Positions 36,253 to 45,383 of a stretch of DNA of 64,000 nt are shown in pieces. The stretch lies in assembly GCF_030014915.1 (NCBI RefSeq), contig NZ_JAGIXS010000001.1, positions 248,001 through 312,000 on the forward strand, written 5' to 3'. The number at the start of each line of letters is the position of its first letter. Within the stretch, counting starts at the first letter, position 1. The notes below the pieces were generated by a model. That model saw only the letters and a program-made list of their open reading frames with translations. It was not told the origin of the DNA and made no database searches. Source of the stretch: Pelomonas sp. V22. GTDB lineage: Bacteria; Pseudomonadota; Gammaproteobacteria; Burkholderiales; Burkholderiaceae_C. Both the position numbers and the translations under genes were made by a program.

Positions 36253-37329
36253 TCAGCCCAAGGTCAGCGCCGCTTCCAGCCCCGGATGGGCGTTGCGCAG
36301 CTCCAGCTGCGAGCCATGGGCCGTGGCCACCAGCTTGCACAGGCTGAGCCCCAGGCCCACGCCGCCGTCATGGCGGCTGCGCGCGGCATCGGGGCGGTAG
36401 AAAGGCTCGCCCAGGTGGACGAGCGCCTCCGGCGGCACGCCGGGGCCATGGTCACGCACGCTGAGGCGCACACCGGCGCCGGCCCGGCGCAGCGATACCA
36501 GCACCGGGCCGCGCGCCGCCTCGTTGTGCCGCATGGCATTGGCCACCAGGTTGCGCAGCAGCAGCTGGATGCGCATCACGTCCAGCGCCAGCAGGGGCAG
36601 GCCCGTCTCGATCTGCAGGGCCACGGCATCGTCGGTCACGGTCTCGCGCACCAGGGCGGCGAGATCGCATTCGCGCAATTGCAGGGCGCTGTGGCCACTG
36701 CCGAGGCGCTCGCTTTCGAGCAGGGCCGAGATCAGATCGCGCATCTCGCCGAGCTCCTGCAGCAGGGCCTCTTTGGAAGCGCTCTCCTCGATCAGCTCGG
36801 CATGCAGGCGCGCTCGCGTCAGCGGGCTGCGCAGCTCGTGGCTCATCGCAAGCAAGAGGGCTCGCTTGCCGTCCAGCATGGCCTGGATGTCGGCCGCCAT
36901 CTGGTTGAAACGGTGCGCCAGGTCGCCGAGTTCGTCGCGGTGGAAGTAGCGGATGCGGTGGTCCAGATCGCCCCGGCCGAAGGCCTCGACGCCCATGGCC
37001 AGCGCCCGCAGCGGCCGCAGCATGCGGCGAATCTTGCCGAAGGCCAGGCCCAGCACCAGGAACAGCAGAAAGCCTGCCATGACGGCGCCGTAGTGGCCCT
37101 CCTGCGCGCCATAGAGGATCAGCCCGCCCAGTGCTGCCAGCAGGATGAACACGGCGATCAGCCGCGCGCCAATGGAATGCTTGAAATGCGCATGCTGGCG
37201 ATGCCAGCGCTCATGCCAGCGCTGGCGAGCGCGCAACTGCCAGGCCAGCGGCCGGCGGTGACGGTGGTGCACGCGGCGCTGCAGCCGCCGCATCATGGCC
37301 CGATGCTGGGCGCGTTGTTCCGGGTTCAA
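36253..37329 (-). CDS. Membrane sensor histidine kinase of the His-rich cassette
   Basis: 358 residues. An Arg/His-rich cytoplasmic leader (1-50, about 10 His) is followed by two membrane segments (about 54-74 and 82-100) with a periplasmic loop of only about 7 residues, so an intramembrane sensor. HAMP at about 100-155. The phospho-acceptor is in LLAMSHELRSPLTRARLH; the ATPase boxes are LVANAMRHN, DHGPGVP and GGVGLGLSLC. Resembles CpxA/BaeS-type kinases in the catalytic part. Its start overlaps the response regulator stop by four bases; third gene of the Spy-like/regulator/kinase operon. Confidence 0.92.
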   Translation of the reverse strand: MNPEQRAQHRAMMRRLQRRVHHRHRRPLAWQLRARQRWHERWHRQHAHFKHSIGARLIAVFILLAALGGLILYGAQEGHYGAVMAGFLLFLVLGLAFGKIRRMLRPLRALAMGVEAFGRGDLDHRIRYFHRDELGDLAHRFNQMAADIQAMLDGKRALLLAMSHELRSPLTRARLHAELIEESASKEALLQELGEMRDLISALLESERLGSGHSALQLRECDLAALVRETVTDDAVALQIETGLPLLALDVMRIQLLLRNLVANAMRHNEAARGPVLVSLRRAGAGVRLSVRDHGPGVPPEALVHLGEPFYRPDAARSRHDGGVGLGLSLCKLVATAHGSQLELRNAHPGLEAALTLG

Positions 37330-38021
37330 GGCGCCGCTCCCGGCAGCGCAAAGCAGTAGCCCGCATTGCGCAAGGTCTTCAGTGCCTCCAGTGGCTCGAG
37401 CTTGCGGCGCAGGCGGCTGACCAGGATGTCGACCGCCCGCGTGTAAAGGTCCGCCTCCTGGCCGCGCAGCCGGTTGAGTATCTCGTCGCGCGAGAACACC
37501 CGGCCCGGCTCACGCGCCAGCAGCAAGAGCAGCTCGTACTCGGTGCTAGTCAGCTCCACGAGGCCGCCGACCCGGCGCACTTCACGCCGGACGGTGTCGA
37601 TGGCCAGGCCCTCGAACTGCAGCTGACCCAAAGCTAGCGCTGGCGCGAGCCGCGTGCGCCGCAGGATGGTCTGCAGCCGCGCCGCGAGCTCGCGAGGCTC
37701 GAAGGGCTTGGCCAGGTAGTCGTCGGCCCCGAGTTCGAGGCCCACCACACGGTCGGTCAGGTCCCCACGGGCGGTCAGCATCAGCACGGGCATGTCTTTC
37801 CAGGGCTCGCTGCCGGCGCGCAGGCGCTTGCAGAACTCAAAGCCATCCATCTCGGGCAGCATGCCGTCGAGGATCAGGGCATCGAAGCGCTGGGCTTTCA
37901 GGCGCTGCAAGGCTTCGCTAGGCCGTGTCACCGCTTCAAGCTCAAAGTCGAAGCGCTGCAGGTACAGGGCCAAGGGCTGGGACAGCGCTTCATCGTCGTC
38001 GAGCAGGAGCAGGCGGTGCAT
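37326..38021 (-). CDS. OmpR-family response regulator
   Basis: 231 residues. The receiver has acidic LLDDDE, phospho-acceptor Asp52 in LILDGMLPEMDGF and the Lys in YLAKPFEP. The C-terminal winged helix (about 130-228) includes VELTSTEYELLLLLA and RAVDILVSRLRRKLE. CpxR-like architecture. The start ATG at 38021 lies 4 bases after the Spy-like gene's stop, and its own stop overlaps the kinase start. It probably controls its own operon, including the His-rich protein. Confidence 0.94.
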   Translation of the reverse strand: MHRLLLLDDDEALSQPLALYLQRFDFELEAVTRPSEALQRLKAQRFDALILDGMLPEMDGFEFCKRLRAGSEPWKDMPVLMLTARGDLTDRVVGLELGADDYLAKPFEPRELAARLQTILRRTRLAPALALGQLQFEGLAIDTVRREVRRVGGLVELTSTEYELLLLLAREPGRVFSRDEILNRLRGQEADLYTRAVDILVSRLRRKLEPLEALKTLRNAGYCFALPGAAP

Positions 38022-38025
38022 CGCT

Positions 38026-38466
38026 TCATTGTGCCCGGCGACCCAGGCGGCTACGCAGGAGGAAGCGCAAGGCCTGCTGCTGGTCGAAGTCCAGCCCGTC
38101 GAAGAAATCGCCGGCGGCATCGACCAGGCCCGGACCGGCAGCGCGCAACGCTTCTAGGCGGGCGTTGAACAGTTCCAGCGCGCCCGCGCGGTCGAAATTT
38201 TCGCTGGCCACCAGGTCCTGCAGGCCGGCCGGCGACAACGCGCTGCGCAGGGCGCGACGCTGTCGCTGGGCCTGGTTCATCAGCTCGTCGAGTTGCTGCT
38301 GCTGGGCCGTGGTCAGGTCCAGGCGATGGGCCAGCATCTCGGCCTTGTCCTCGAAGTGCTGGCGGCCGTGGTGATGGTGATGATGGCCGAAGCCATGGTG
38401 GTGATGGTGGTGGCCGTGATGGCGACCATGGCGGTGAAACAGGCTCATGGCAAGGAATCTCATCAT
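38026..38466 (-). CDS. His-rich Spy/CpxP-like protein
   Basis: 146 residues. Seventeen histidines lie in residues 11-37, including two runs of six. An all-helical domain with the Spy/CpxP LTxxQ signature follows (LDLTTAQQQQLDELMNQ, about residue 50), then QRRALRSALSPAGL and a C-terminal DFDQQQALRFLL helix. A normal hydrophobic signal peptide is not apparent (MMRFLAMSLFHRHG), so the location is unclear: periplasmic chaperone or cytoplasmic metal buffer. GAGAGAG precedes MM at 38466. First gene of the operon with the regulator and kinase; by analogy to CpxP it may restrain the kinase, with histidines sensing Ni, Zn, Cu or Co (inference). Confidence 0.78.
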   Translation of the reverse strand: MMRFLAMSLFHRHGRHHGHHHHHHGFGHHHHHHGRQHFEDKAEMLAHRLDLTTAQQQQLDELMNQAQRQRRALRSALSPAGLQDLVASENFDRAGALELFNARLEALRAAGPGLVDAAGDFFDGLDFDQQQALRFLLRSRLGRRAQ

Positions 38467-38553
38467 TTGCTCTCTCGTTGCGGTTGGGATGGAGCGAATG
38501 ATTCCCGTCCCCGCCTCGCAGGGCATCTCAAGGCGGTATCGCTGGGTTTCGTT

Positions 38554-38584
38554 TTGTTTCGTCCCTGGGGCCGCCCTCTACAAT
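38554..38584 (+). promoter_or_regulatory. Candidate valS promoter
   Basis: TACAAT at 38579-38584 is a good -10 box. TTGTTT at 38554-38559 is a moderate -35 with a long 19-base spacer. Transcription would start near 38591, about 49 bases before the valS ATG. Confidence 0.4.
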
Positions 38585-38639
38585 CGCCCCTCCCCCGTTA
38601 GCCATTGATCTGGCGGCCCCTCACGGCCGCCCGCGAGCC

Positions 38640-41444
38640 ATGACCGAACTTGCCAAGTCCTTCGAACCCGCCGCCCTGGAAGCCCATTGGGGCCCGCTGT
38701 GGGAGTCCCAGGGCCTTTACAAGCCGACGCTGGATACGAACCGCGAGTCTTTCTGCATCCAGCTGCCGCCGCCCAACGTGACCGGCACGCTGCACATGGG
38801 CCACGCGTTCAACCAGACCATCATGGACTCGCTGACGCGCTACCACCGCATGCTGGGCCACAACACGCTGTGGGTGCCGGGCACCGACCATGCCGGCATC
38901 GCCACGCAGATCGTGGTGGAGCGCCAGCTGCAGGAAAAGGGCCAGAACCGGCATCAGCTGGGCCGCAAGAACTTCGTCGCCCGCGTCTGGGAATGGAAGC
39001 AGCAGAGCGGCAGCACCATCACCCAGCAGATGCGCCGCATGGGCGATTCGGTGTCCTGGGAGCATGAGTACTTCACGATGGACGAGAAGCTCTCCTCCGT
39101 CGTCACCGACACCTTCGTCAAGCTGTTCGACGAAGGCCTGATCTACCGCGGCAAGCGCCTGGTGAGCTGGGACCCGATCCTCAAGTCCGCCGTGTCCGAC
39201 CTCGAGGTCGAGAGCGAGGAGGAAGACGGCTCGCTGTGGCACATCCGCTATCCCATCGACGGCTCGGATGAATCGCTGGTCGTGGCCACCACCCGCCCCG
39301 AGACCATGCTCGGCGACACCGCCGTGATGGTGCACCCGGAAGACGAGCGCTACACGCATTTGATCGGCAAGCAGGTGCGCCTGCCCATCACCGGCCGCCT
39401 GGTGCCGGTGATTGCCGACGACTATGTGGACAAGGAATTCGGCACCGGCGTCGTCAAGGTGACGCCGGCCCATGACCAGAACGACTACCAGGTCGGCCTG
39501 CGCCACAAACTGCCGATGCTGACCATCTTCACGCTCGAAGCCAAGGTCAACGACGAGGCGCCCGAGGCCTATCGCGGCCTGGACCGTTTCGTGGCACGCA
39601 AGAAGATCGTGGCCCAGCTGGAAGAAGAAGGCCTCTTGGTCGAGGTCAAGAAGCACAAGCTGATGGTGCCCCGCTGCGCCCGCACCGGCCAAGTGATCGA
39701 GCCGATGCTGACTGACCAGTGGTTCGTGGCCATGACCCAGGCTGGCGCCAATGGCAAGAGCATTGCGCAAGAAGCCATCGAGGTCGTCGATTCCGGCGAA
39801 GTCAAGTTCGTGCCCGAGAACTGGGTCAACACCTACAACCAGTGGATGAAGAACATCCAGGACTGGTGCATCTCGCGCCAGCTCTGGTGGGGCCATCAGA
39901 TCCCAGCCTGGTACGACGAAGACGGCAAGGTCTACGTGGCACGCACGGAAGCGGAAGCCCAGGCCAAGGCGCCGGGCAAGACGCTGACCCGCGACGAGGA
40001 CGTGCTGGACACCTGGTTCTCATCTGCCATGGTGCCCTTCTCCACCCTCGGCTGGCCCGAGAAGACCATCGAACAGGACCTCTTCCTGCCCTCCTCCGTG
40101 CTCGTGACCGGCTACGACATCATCTTCTTCTGGGTCGCCCGGATGATCATGATGACCAAGCATTTCACCGGCAAGGTGCCCTTCAAGCACGTGTACATCC
40201 ACGGCCTGGTGCTCGACGCACAGGGCAAGAAGATGAGCAAGTCAGAGGGCAATGTGCTGGACCCGGTGGACCTGATCGACGGCATCGCCCTGCCCGAGCT
40301 GCTGGACAAGCGCAGCACCGGCCTGCGCAAGCCGGAGAACGCGCCCAAGGTGCGCAAGGCCACGGAGAAGGAATTCCCGGAAGGCATCCCGGGCTACGGC
40401 GCCGACGCGCTGCGCTTCACCTTCGCTTCGATGGCCACGCTCGGCCGCAGCGTCAACTTCGACTCCAAGCGCTGCGAGGGCTACCGCAACTTCTGCAACA
40501 AGCTCTGGAACGCCACGCGCTTCGTGCTGATGAACACCGAAGGCCAGGACTGCGGCCTCGCGCATGAGCAAGGCCAATGCCCGCCCGGCTACATGACCTT
40601 CAGCAAGGCGGACCGCTGGATCGCCGGCGAGCTGCAGCGCGTCGAGATGGCCGTGGCACAGGGGTTTGCCGAGTACCGCCTCGACAACGTGGCCAGCGCG
40701 ATCTACTCCTTCGTCTGGGACGAGTACTGCGACTGGTACCTGGAAATCGCCAAGGTGCAAATCCAGAACGGCGACGAGAGCCAGCAGCGCGCCACGCGCC
40801 GCACCTTGATCCGCGTGCTCGAGACCACGCTGCGCCTCTTGCACCCGATCACGCCCTTCATCACCGAAGCGCTGTGGCAGACGGTGGCGCCGATTGCTGG
40901 CCGCAAGTCGACCGACTACCTCGTGACCGCCGCCTACCCGGTCGCCGCGCCGGAGCGCATCGACCCCGCAGCCGATGCCTGGGTCGAGAACCTCAAGTCC
41001 ATGGTCGGCACCTGCCGCAGCCTGCGCAGCGAGATGGGCCTGTCGCCCTCGGACCGCGTGCCGCTGCTGGTCGGTGGCGATACCGGCTTCGTCAAGGAAG
41101 CCGCCGCCATCCTGAAGACGCTGGCCAAGCTGGCCGACGTGCAGATCATCGACGACGAGGCCGCCTTCCAGGCTGCCAGCTCGATGTCGCCGGTGCTGGT
41201 CCATGGCGATGCACGCCTGGCCCTGAAGGTCGAGATCGACGTGGAGGCCGAGACCGCCCGCCTGTCCAAGGAGATCGCCCGCCTCGAAGGCGAGATCGTC
41301 AAGGCCGAGGCCAAGCTGGGCAACGAGAGCTTCGTGGCCCGCGCGCCCGAGGCCGTGGTAGCCCAGGAGCGTCAGCGCGTCGCTGAATTTGGCAATACCG
41401 TTGCGCGCTTGCGCGCTCAGCTGAATCAGTTGCAGAACCGCTGA
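38640..41444 (+). CDS. valS: Valyl-tRNA synthetase
   Basis: Charges tRNA-Val in the cytoplasm. 934 residues, the normal length. The class I HIGH motif is in [14 protein letters not shown] (near residue 45) and KMSKS in [16 protein letters not shown] (near 535). The CP1 editing domain lies between, with [13 protein letters not shown]. The C-terminal coiled coil (about 865-934) is the ValRS tRNA-binding arm. Divergent from the His-rich cassette. The stop lies inside a small hairpin shared with the convergent gene. Confidence 0.98.
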   Translation: MTELAKSFEPAALEAHWGPLWESQGLYKPTLDTNRESFCIQLPPPNVTGTLHMGHAFNQTIMDSLTRYHRMLGHNTLWVPGTDHAGIATQIVVERQLQEKGQNRHQLGRKNFVARVWEWKQQSGSTITQQMRRMGDSVSWEHEYFTMDEKLSSVVTDTFVKLFDEGLIYRGKRLVSWDPILKSAVSDLEVESEEEDGSLWHIRYPIDGSDESLVVATTRPETMLGDTAVMVHPEDERYTHLIGKQVRLPITGRLVPVIADDYVDKEFGTGVVKVTPAHDQNDYQVGLRHKLPMLTIFTLEAKVNDEAPEAYRGLDRFVARKKIVAQLEEEGLLVEVKKHKLMVPRCARTGQVIEPMLTDQWFVAMTQAGANGKSIAQEAIEVVDSGEVKFVPENWVNTYNQWMKNIQDWCISRQLWWGHQIPAWYDEDGKVYVARTEAEAQAKAPGKTLTRDEDVLDTWFSSAMVPFSTLGWPEKTIEQDLFLPSSVLVTGYDIIFFWVARMIMMTKHFTGKVPFKHVYIHGLVLDAQGKKMSKSEGNVLDPVDLIDGIALPELLDKRSTGLRKPENAPKVRKATEKEFPEGIPGYGADALRFTFASMATLGRSVNFDSKRCEGYRNFCNKLWNATRFVLMNTEGQDCGLAHEQGQCPPGYMTFSKADRWIAGELQRVEMAVAQGFAEYRLDNVASAIYSFVWDEYCDWYLEIAKVQIQNGDESQQRATRRTLIRVLETTLRLLHPITPFITEALWQTVAPIAGRKSTDYLVTAAYPVAAPERIDPAADAWVENLKSMVGTCRSLRSEMGLSPSDRVPLLVGGDTGFVKEAAAILKTLAKLADVQIIDDEAAFQAASSMSPVLVHGDARLALKVEIDVEAETARLSKEIARLEGEIVKAEAKLGNESFVARAPEAVVAQERQRVAEFGNTVARLRAQLNQLQNR

Positions 41445-41451
41445 AGCGGTT
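41436..41451. terminator. Short shared hairpin between valS and the convergent gene
   Basis: AACCGC and GCGGTT pair around TGAA; the valS stop codon is in the loop and the stop of the minus-strand gene touches the other side. The stem is only six pairs with no T run, so termination is a weak inference. Confidence 0.3.
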
Positions 41452-42422
41452 TACCGCCACCGTGGCTCGTCTGAAGGATCGGGCAGCTCGGCCGGGAACG
41501 TCGAGCGGAACTCGCCGGCGGGTTCCGGCGTGGCGGCGAGCAGCTCGTCGATGCGCCGGGCCACACCCCAGGCCGCCCGCGTGCGCGACTCCTTGGTCGT
41601 GCCAGACAGGCGCGGCGTGACCTGGATGCCGGCCAGGCCGTGCAGCGGCCGGTCGGGGTCCAGCAGGCCGGGCTCCAGGCTGTCGAACCAGGTCGCCAGC
41701 ACGCGGCCTTCCTGCAGCACGCGAGCGAGCGCCGCATCGTCCACCAAGGCCGAATGGCCTGTGCAGATCAAGACCTGGCCGGGCTTGGCAAAGCCCAGCA
41801 CCCGCTCGCCCAGCAGGCCGCGATAGCGCTGGAAGAAACCCAGCAGCACGGCGATGCCGTCGCTCATCTCCATCAGCTCGCGCAGCGGCAGGGGCTCTAT
41901 GCCCCATTGGGCCCAGATCGGGTCGCTCTGGTGCAGGCTGGGGTCGTAGCCGACCACGCGGGTGCCGAAGGCCGGCAGCAGTTGCGCCAGCAGCTTGGCG
42001 GCCGGCGTGATGCCGATCAGGCCCACCGTGGCGCAACCCAGCTCGCGGCCGACCAGCATGCCGTCGCTGGACAGCACGGGCACGCGGCGCAGCATGGCCA
42101 GCAGGCCGCCGATGACGAACTCGGCCTCGGCAGCCGCCGTGGCCGTAAGGCTGCGCACCACCTCGACACGCGCGGCCCGGCAGGCCTCGGCATCGATGTT
42201 CTCGGCACCGCCGCTCATGCGGCCCACCACGCGCAGGCGCGGCGCGGCGCGGAGCAAGGAAGCATCCACCGCCACCGAGGGCGGCAGCACCACGGCCTGC
42301 ACCTGGTGCAGGGCCTCGCGCAGATGGTGGGGTTCGGTGGCCAGGTCAGGGGCGTAATGCACGGCATGGCGCTCGGCCAGCCACTGCATCACTTCCGCCT
42401 CCAGCGGCTCGACGATCAGCAT
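41451..42422 (-). CDS. D-2-hydroxyacid dehydrogenase-like protein with altered catalytic residues
   Basis: 323 residues with the two-domain fold of the D-isomer-specific 2-hydroxyacid dehydrogenases. The nucleotide loop reads VGLIGITPAAKLLA, with Thr139 and Ala142 where GxGxxG has its second and third Gly. The catalytic Arg of the ARGxxVD motif is His223 (ICTGHSALVDD). The Glu is kept (LEPG, residue 250), but the essential His of TPH is Arg271 (VTPRLSG). Oxidoreductase activity is doubtful; a regulatory or binding role is possible. Monocistronic, convergent with valS and divergent from galU. Confidence 0.82.
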   Translation of the reverse strand: MLIVEPLEAEVMQWLAERHAVHYAPDLATEPHHLREALHQVQAVVLPPSVAVDASLLRAAPRLRVVGRMSGGAENIDAEACRAARVEVVRSLTATAAAEAEFVIGGLLAMLRRVPVLSSDGMLVGRELGCATVGLIGITPAAKLLAQLLPAFGTRVVGYDPSLHQSDPIWAQWGIEPLPLRELMEMSDGIAVLLGFFQRYRGLLGERVLGFAKPGQVLICTGHSALVDDAALARVLQEGRVLATWFDSLEPGLLDPDRPLHGLAGIQVTPRLSGTTKESRTRAAWGVARRIDELLAATPEPAGEFRSTFPAELPDPSDEPRWR

Positions 42423-42515
42423 GCTCACAGCGCCACAAACTCCACGTTTGCCAGGGCGGGTGCAGCGGCACCCCATGCAACAATCGCCGGCAATTTCATC
42501 TGAGAGATTCTGGGC

Positions 42516-43403
42516 ATGGCATTCAGCACGTCGGTCACAAAAGCAATCTTCCCGGTGGCGGGCTTGGGCACGCGCTTCCTGCCGGCTACCAAGGCGCAAC
42601 CGAAGGAAATGCTGCCGGTGGTCGACAAGCCGCTGATCCAGTACGCCGTCGAGGAAGCCTATGCCGCCGGCGTACGCGAAATGATCTTCGTGACCGGCCG
42701 CCACAAGCGGCCGATCGAAGACCACTTTGACATGACTTTCGAGCTCGAGGTAGCCCTTGAACAGGCGGGTAAGGCCGAGCTGCTCGAGGTGGTGCGCAGC
42801 GTCAAGCCCGACGACATGGAATGCATCTATGTGCGGCAGGCCCAGGCCCTCGGCCTCGGCCACGCCGTCTTGTGCGCACAGCGCCTGGTTGGCAATGAAC
42901 CCTTTGCCGTGCTGCTGGCCGATGACCTGATGGTCGGCCCCAGCGGCGGCCAGCCCATCCTCAAGCAAATGGTCGAACAGTACGCCGAATGGCGCGCCTC
43001 CATACTCGCCGTGCAGGAAGTGCCCCCCGAGCACACCCGCCGCTACGGCATCGTGGCCGGCTCCGTGGTGAACGACAAGCTGGTGGACGTGAGCCGCATC
43101 GTCGAAAAGCCGGCGCCCGAGAACGCGCCGTCGCGCCTGGGCGTCGCCGGCCGCTACATCCTGACGCCCGGTGTCTTCCACGAAATCGCCAACCAGCCGC
43201 GCGGCGTGGGCGGCGAGATCCAGCTGACCGACGGTATCGCCGGCCTCTTGCGCCGGGAAAAGGTGTTCGCCTACCGCTATGACGGCAAGCGCTACGACTG
43301 CGGCTCCAAGGAAGGATTCCTGCAGGCCAATGTGGAGCTGGCGCTGGCCCATCCCGAGCTCGGTGCGGGCTTCCGGAACTATCTGCAGGGCCTGGCCCTT
43401 TGA
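42516..43403 (+). CDS. galU: UTP-glucose-1-phosphate uridylyltransferase
   Basis: Makes UDP-glucose, a donor for polysaccharide synthesis. 295 residues, the normal length. [21 protein letters not shown] is the nucleotide-binding signature (one residue of context trimmed when read in protein), [13 protein letters not shown] follows, and [13 protein letters not shown] carries the metal-binding Asp. The C-terminal [18 protein letters not shown] is typical. The stop overlaps the next gene's TTG start (TTGA), linking UDP-glucose supply to envelope-glycan modification. Confidence 0.96.
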   Translation: MAFSTSVTKAIFPVAGLGTRFLPATKAQPKEMLPVVDKPLIQYAVEEAYAAGVREMIFVTGRHKRPIEDHFDMTFELEVALEQAGKAELLEVVRSVKPDDMECIYVRQAQALGLGHAVLCAQRLVGNEPFAVLLADDLMVGPSGGQPILKQMVEQYAEWRASILAVQEVPPEHTRRYGIVAGSVVNDKLVDVSRIVEKPAPENAPSRLGVAGRYILTPGVFHEIANQPRGVGGEIQLTDGIAGLLRREKVFAYRYDGKRYDCGSKEGFLQANVELALAHPELGAGFRNYLQGLAL

Positions 43404-44443
43404 GTTCGAATCCCCGCCTGCCCCTCGCACTCATCCCCCAGCAAGAGACCCGACCCCACCTCGATTACCTGGATGGCTGGCGCGGCCTCGCAATTGCGTT
43501 GCTGCTGGCCGGGCACTTCTTTCCGGTGGACGGCATCAACCTGGGCGCGCTCGGGGTGAACTTTTTCTTCGTGCTGTCGGGCTGGCTGATGACGCGACTG
43601 CTGTTCGTCCAGCAGACGCCGCTGGCCACGTTCTACCGGCGGCGCATCTCGCGCATCCTGCCGGCGCACCTGGCATTCCTGCTGCTGGTCTCCGTGGCCT
43701 TGTACCTCACAGGCCGCCCGGTCAGCGCCAGCGAGACCGGGGCCGCCGCGCTGTTCCTGAACAACTACTGGGCGCCCGAGCCGGGCCAGGCTTTGATGCC
43801 CTTCGGCCATGTCTGGTCGCTCTCGGTCGAGGAGCATTGCTATGTGCTGCTGTCGCTGATCGCGCTGGCCGCGCGGCGCTGGCGCCTGCCGGCCGTGGCC
43901 GGACTCGCGCTGGCCGTCGGAGTCTGCGTGGCCAGCGCCCTCGCCTACGGCTGGCTCCAGCCCGGCCCGCAACTGCCGTTCGATCAATACTTGCGCACCG
44001 AGGTGGCCGGCTACGGCATCTTCGTCTCGGGCCTGATCTTCCTTGCCCTGCAGCGCTACCGGCCGAAAGCCGCGCCCGCCGCCCTGGTCCTGGCCCTGCT
44101 GCTCCTCGCCTGTGTGCTGCATTGGTGGTCGGTGCCGGCGGCGGCGCAGAAGATCCTGGGCGTGGGTGCCCTGGCACTGGCCGTCAACCTGCTGACGCTG
44201 ACGGCACCCTGGCTGCAGCGAGCCCTGTCCTGGCGCCCGCTGTGCCTGCTCGGCACCTGGTCCTTCTCGCTCTACCTCTGGCAGCAGCCCTTCTACCTCT
44301 GGTCGCGGCCCGAGGATGGCACGGTCTGGTGGGGCCTGGCCGGCTCACTGGCGGCGGGCCTGCTGTCCTTCTACGCCCTGGAACAGCCGCTGCGCCGGTG
44401 GCTGAATCGCCGCTGGGACGGCTCCCGGGTGAACGCAGCCTGA
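43400..44443 (+). CDS. Acyltransferase 3 family membrane protein
   Basis: 347 residues with about nine to ten membrane segments. The N-terminal motif [20 protein letters not shown] holds the catalytic His of the OafA/NodX family, followed by [15 protein letters not shown] and an [11 protein letters not shown] loop. [10 protein letters not shown] is also conserved. It would O-acylate a surface glycan at the inner membrane. The TTG start at 43400 overlaps galU by four bases; no ATG exists before the second membrane segment. Just upstream of the XrtA-associated cluster, so the acceptor may be that polysaccharide (inference). Confidence 0.87.
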   Translation: MSSNPRLPLALIPQQETRPHLDYLDGWRGLAIALLLAGHFFPVDGINLGALGVNFFFVLSGWLMTRLLFVQQTPLATFYRRRISRILPAHLAFLLLVSVALYLTGRPVSASETGAAALFLNNYWAPEPGQALMPFGHVWSLSVEEHCYVLLSLIALAARRWRLPAVAGLALAVGVCVASALAYGWLQPGPQLPFDQYLRTEVAGYGIFVSGLIFLALQRYRPKAAPAALVLALLLLACVLHWWSVPAAAQKILGVGALALAVNLLTLTAPWLQRALSWRPLCLLGTWSFSLYLWQQPFYLWSRPEDGTVWWGLAGSLAAGLLSFYALEQPLRRWLNRRWDGSRVNAA

Positions 44444-44569
44444 TCCTCTGGATCCACATCCCCGAAACACGGGGTTGGGCGTGCAAGCCCTAGTGACCCG
44501 GAACGATTCCGGTAGCACAGTCCGGCTATCTCATTGCAGCCACCACAGCCTGACGCGGTGGCATGGACC

Positions 44570-45370
44570 ATGGATCCGCACGAATACCGCGCCCTGCCTT
44601 CGGAACAATTGCGCACCCGCGACCTGCTGTCGCTGATGCCGGCCCGGGGCGGCGTCGCGCTCGACATCGGCGCACGCGATGGCCATTTCTCGCTGCTGCT
44701 GGCCGAGCGCTTCGAGCGCGTGATCGCGCTGGACCTGCAGATGCCCACGATCCAGCATCCGCGTATCGACTGTGTGCAGGGCAATGCAGCGCAGATTGAT
44801 CTGCCGGACAACTCGGTGGATCTGGTGTTCTGCGCCGAGGTGCTGGAGCACATCCCCACGCCCCTGCTGCCCCAGGTCTGCCGCGAATTGCAGCGTGTCA
44901 GCCGCTCACAATTGCTGATAGGCGTACCCTACAAGCAGGACATCCTGGTCGGCCGCACCACCTGCCGAGCCTGCGGCGGCGGCAGCCCGCCCTGGGGCCA
45001 TGTGAACGCGTTCGATGAACAGAAGCTGGCCCATCTATTCAGCGGCTGCCAGGTGGCCGGGATGAACTTCGTCGGCAGCAACCGCGAGCGCACGAATGCC
45101 TTGTCGGCACGCCTGATGGACTGGGCCGGCAACCCCTATGGCACGTACTGCCAGGACGAGCCTTGCGTCCACTGCGGCCAGGCCCTGCAGGGTCCACCGC
45201 CGCGTGGCCTGCATCACAAGCTGCTGACCAAGCTGGCCTTCCTGGCCCGCTGGCCCAGCAGCGTCACCGCCCGGCCGCATGGCAACTGGATCCATCTGCT
45301 GCTGGACAAGCCCGTGCCGGCCGTCGCGGCGCGGGCACCCGCTCCGCGCGAAGCGGCGCTGGCTGCCTGA
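44570..45370 (+). CDS. Class I SAM-dependent methyltransferase with Cys pairs
   Basis: 266 residues. The SAM-binding motif I is ALDIGARDGHFSLLL (about residues 31-45); VIALDLQMP and LVFCAEVLEHIP (motif IV-like) follow. The C-terminal half contains CRACGG and CVHCGQ, two CxxC pairs that could bind zinc, as in some sugar or lipid methyltransferases of polysaccharide loci. ATG 44570 is preferred over an in-frame TTG at 44534. Substrate unknown; its position between an acyltransferase and the exosortase-A-associated genes suggests glycan or lipid modification. Confidence 0.83.
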   Translation: MDPHEYRALPSEQLRTRDLLSLMPARGGVALDIGARDGHFSLLLAERFERVIALDLQMPTIQHPRIDCVQGNAAQIDLPDNSVDLVFCAEVLEHIPTPLLPQVCRELQRVSRSQLLIGVPYKQDILVGRTTCRACGGGSPPWGHVNAFDEQKLAHLFSGCQVAGMNFVGSNRERTNALSARLMDWAGNPYGTYCQDEPCVHCGQALQGPPPRGLHHKLLTKLAFLARWPSSVTARPHGNWIHLLLDKPVPAVAARAPAPREAALAA

Positions 45371-45383
45371 CGCATTCGGGCTT

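Noticed and set aside
38350-38450. Repeated CAT/GTG triplets resembling a microsatellite or short repeat array
   Set aside because: They encode the poly-His tract of the Spy-like protein; no spacers, so not CRISPR. Slippage remains possible but is not shown.
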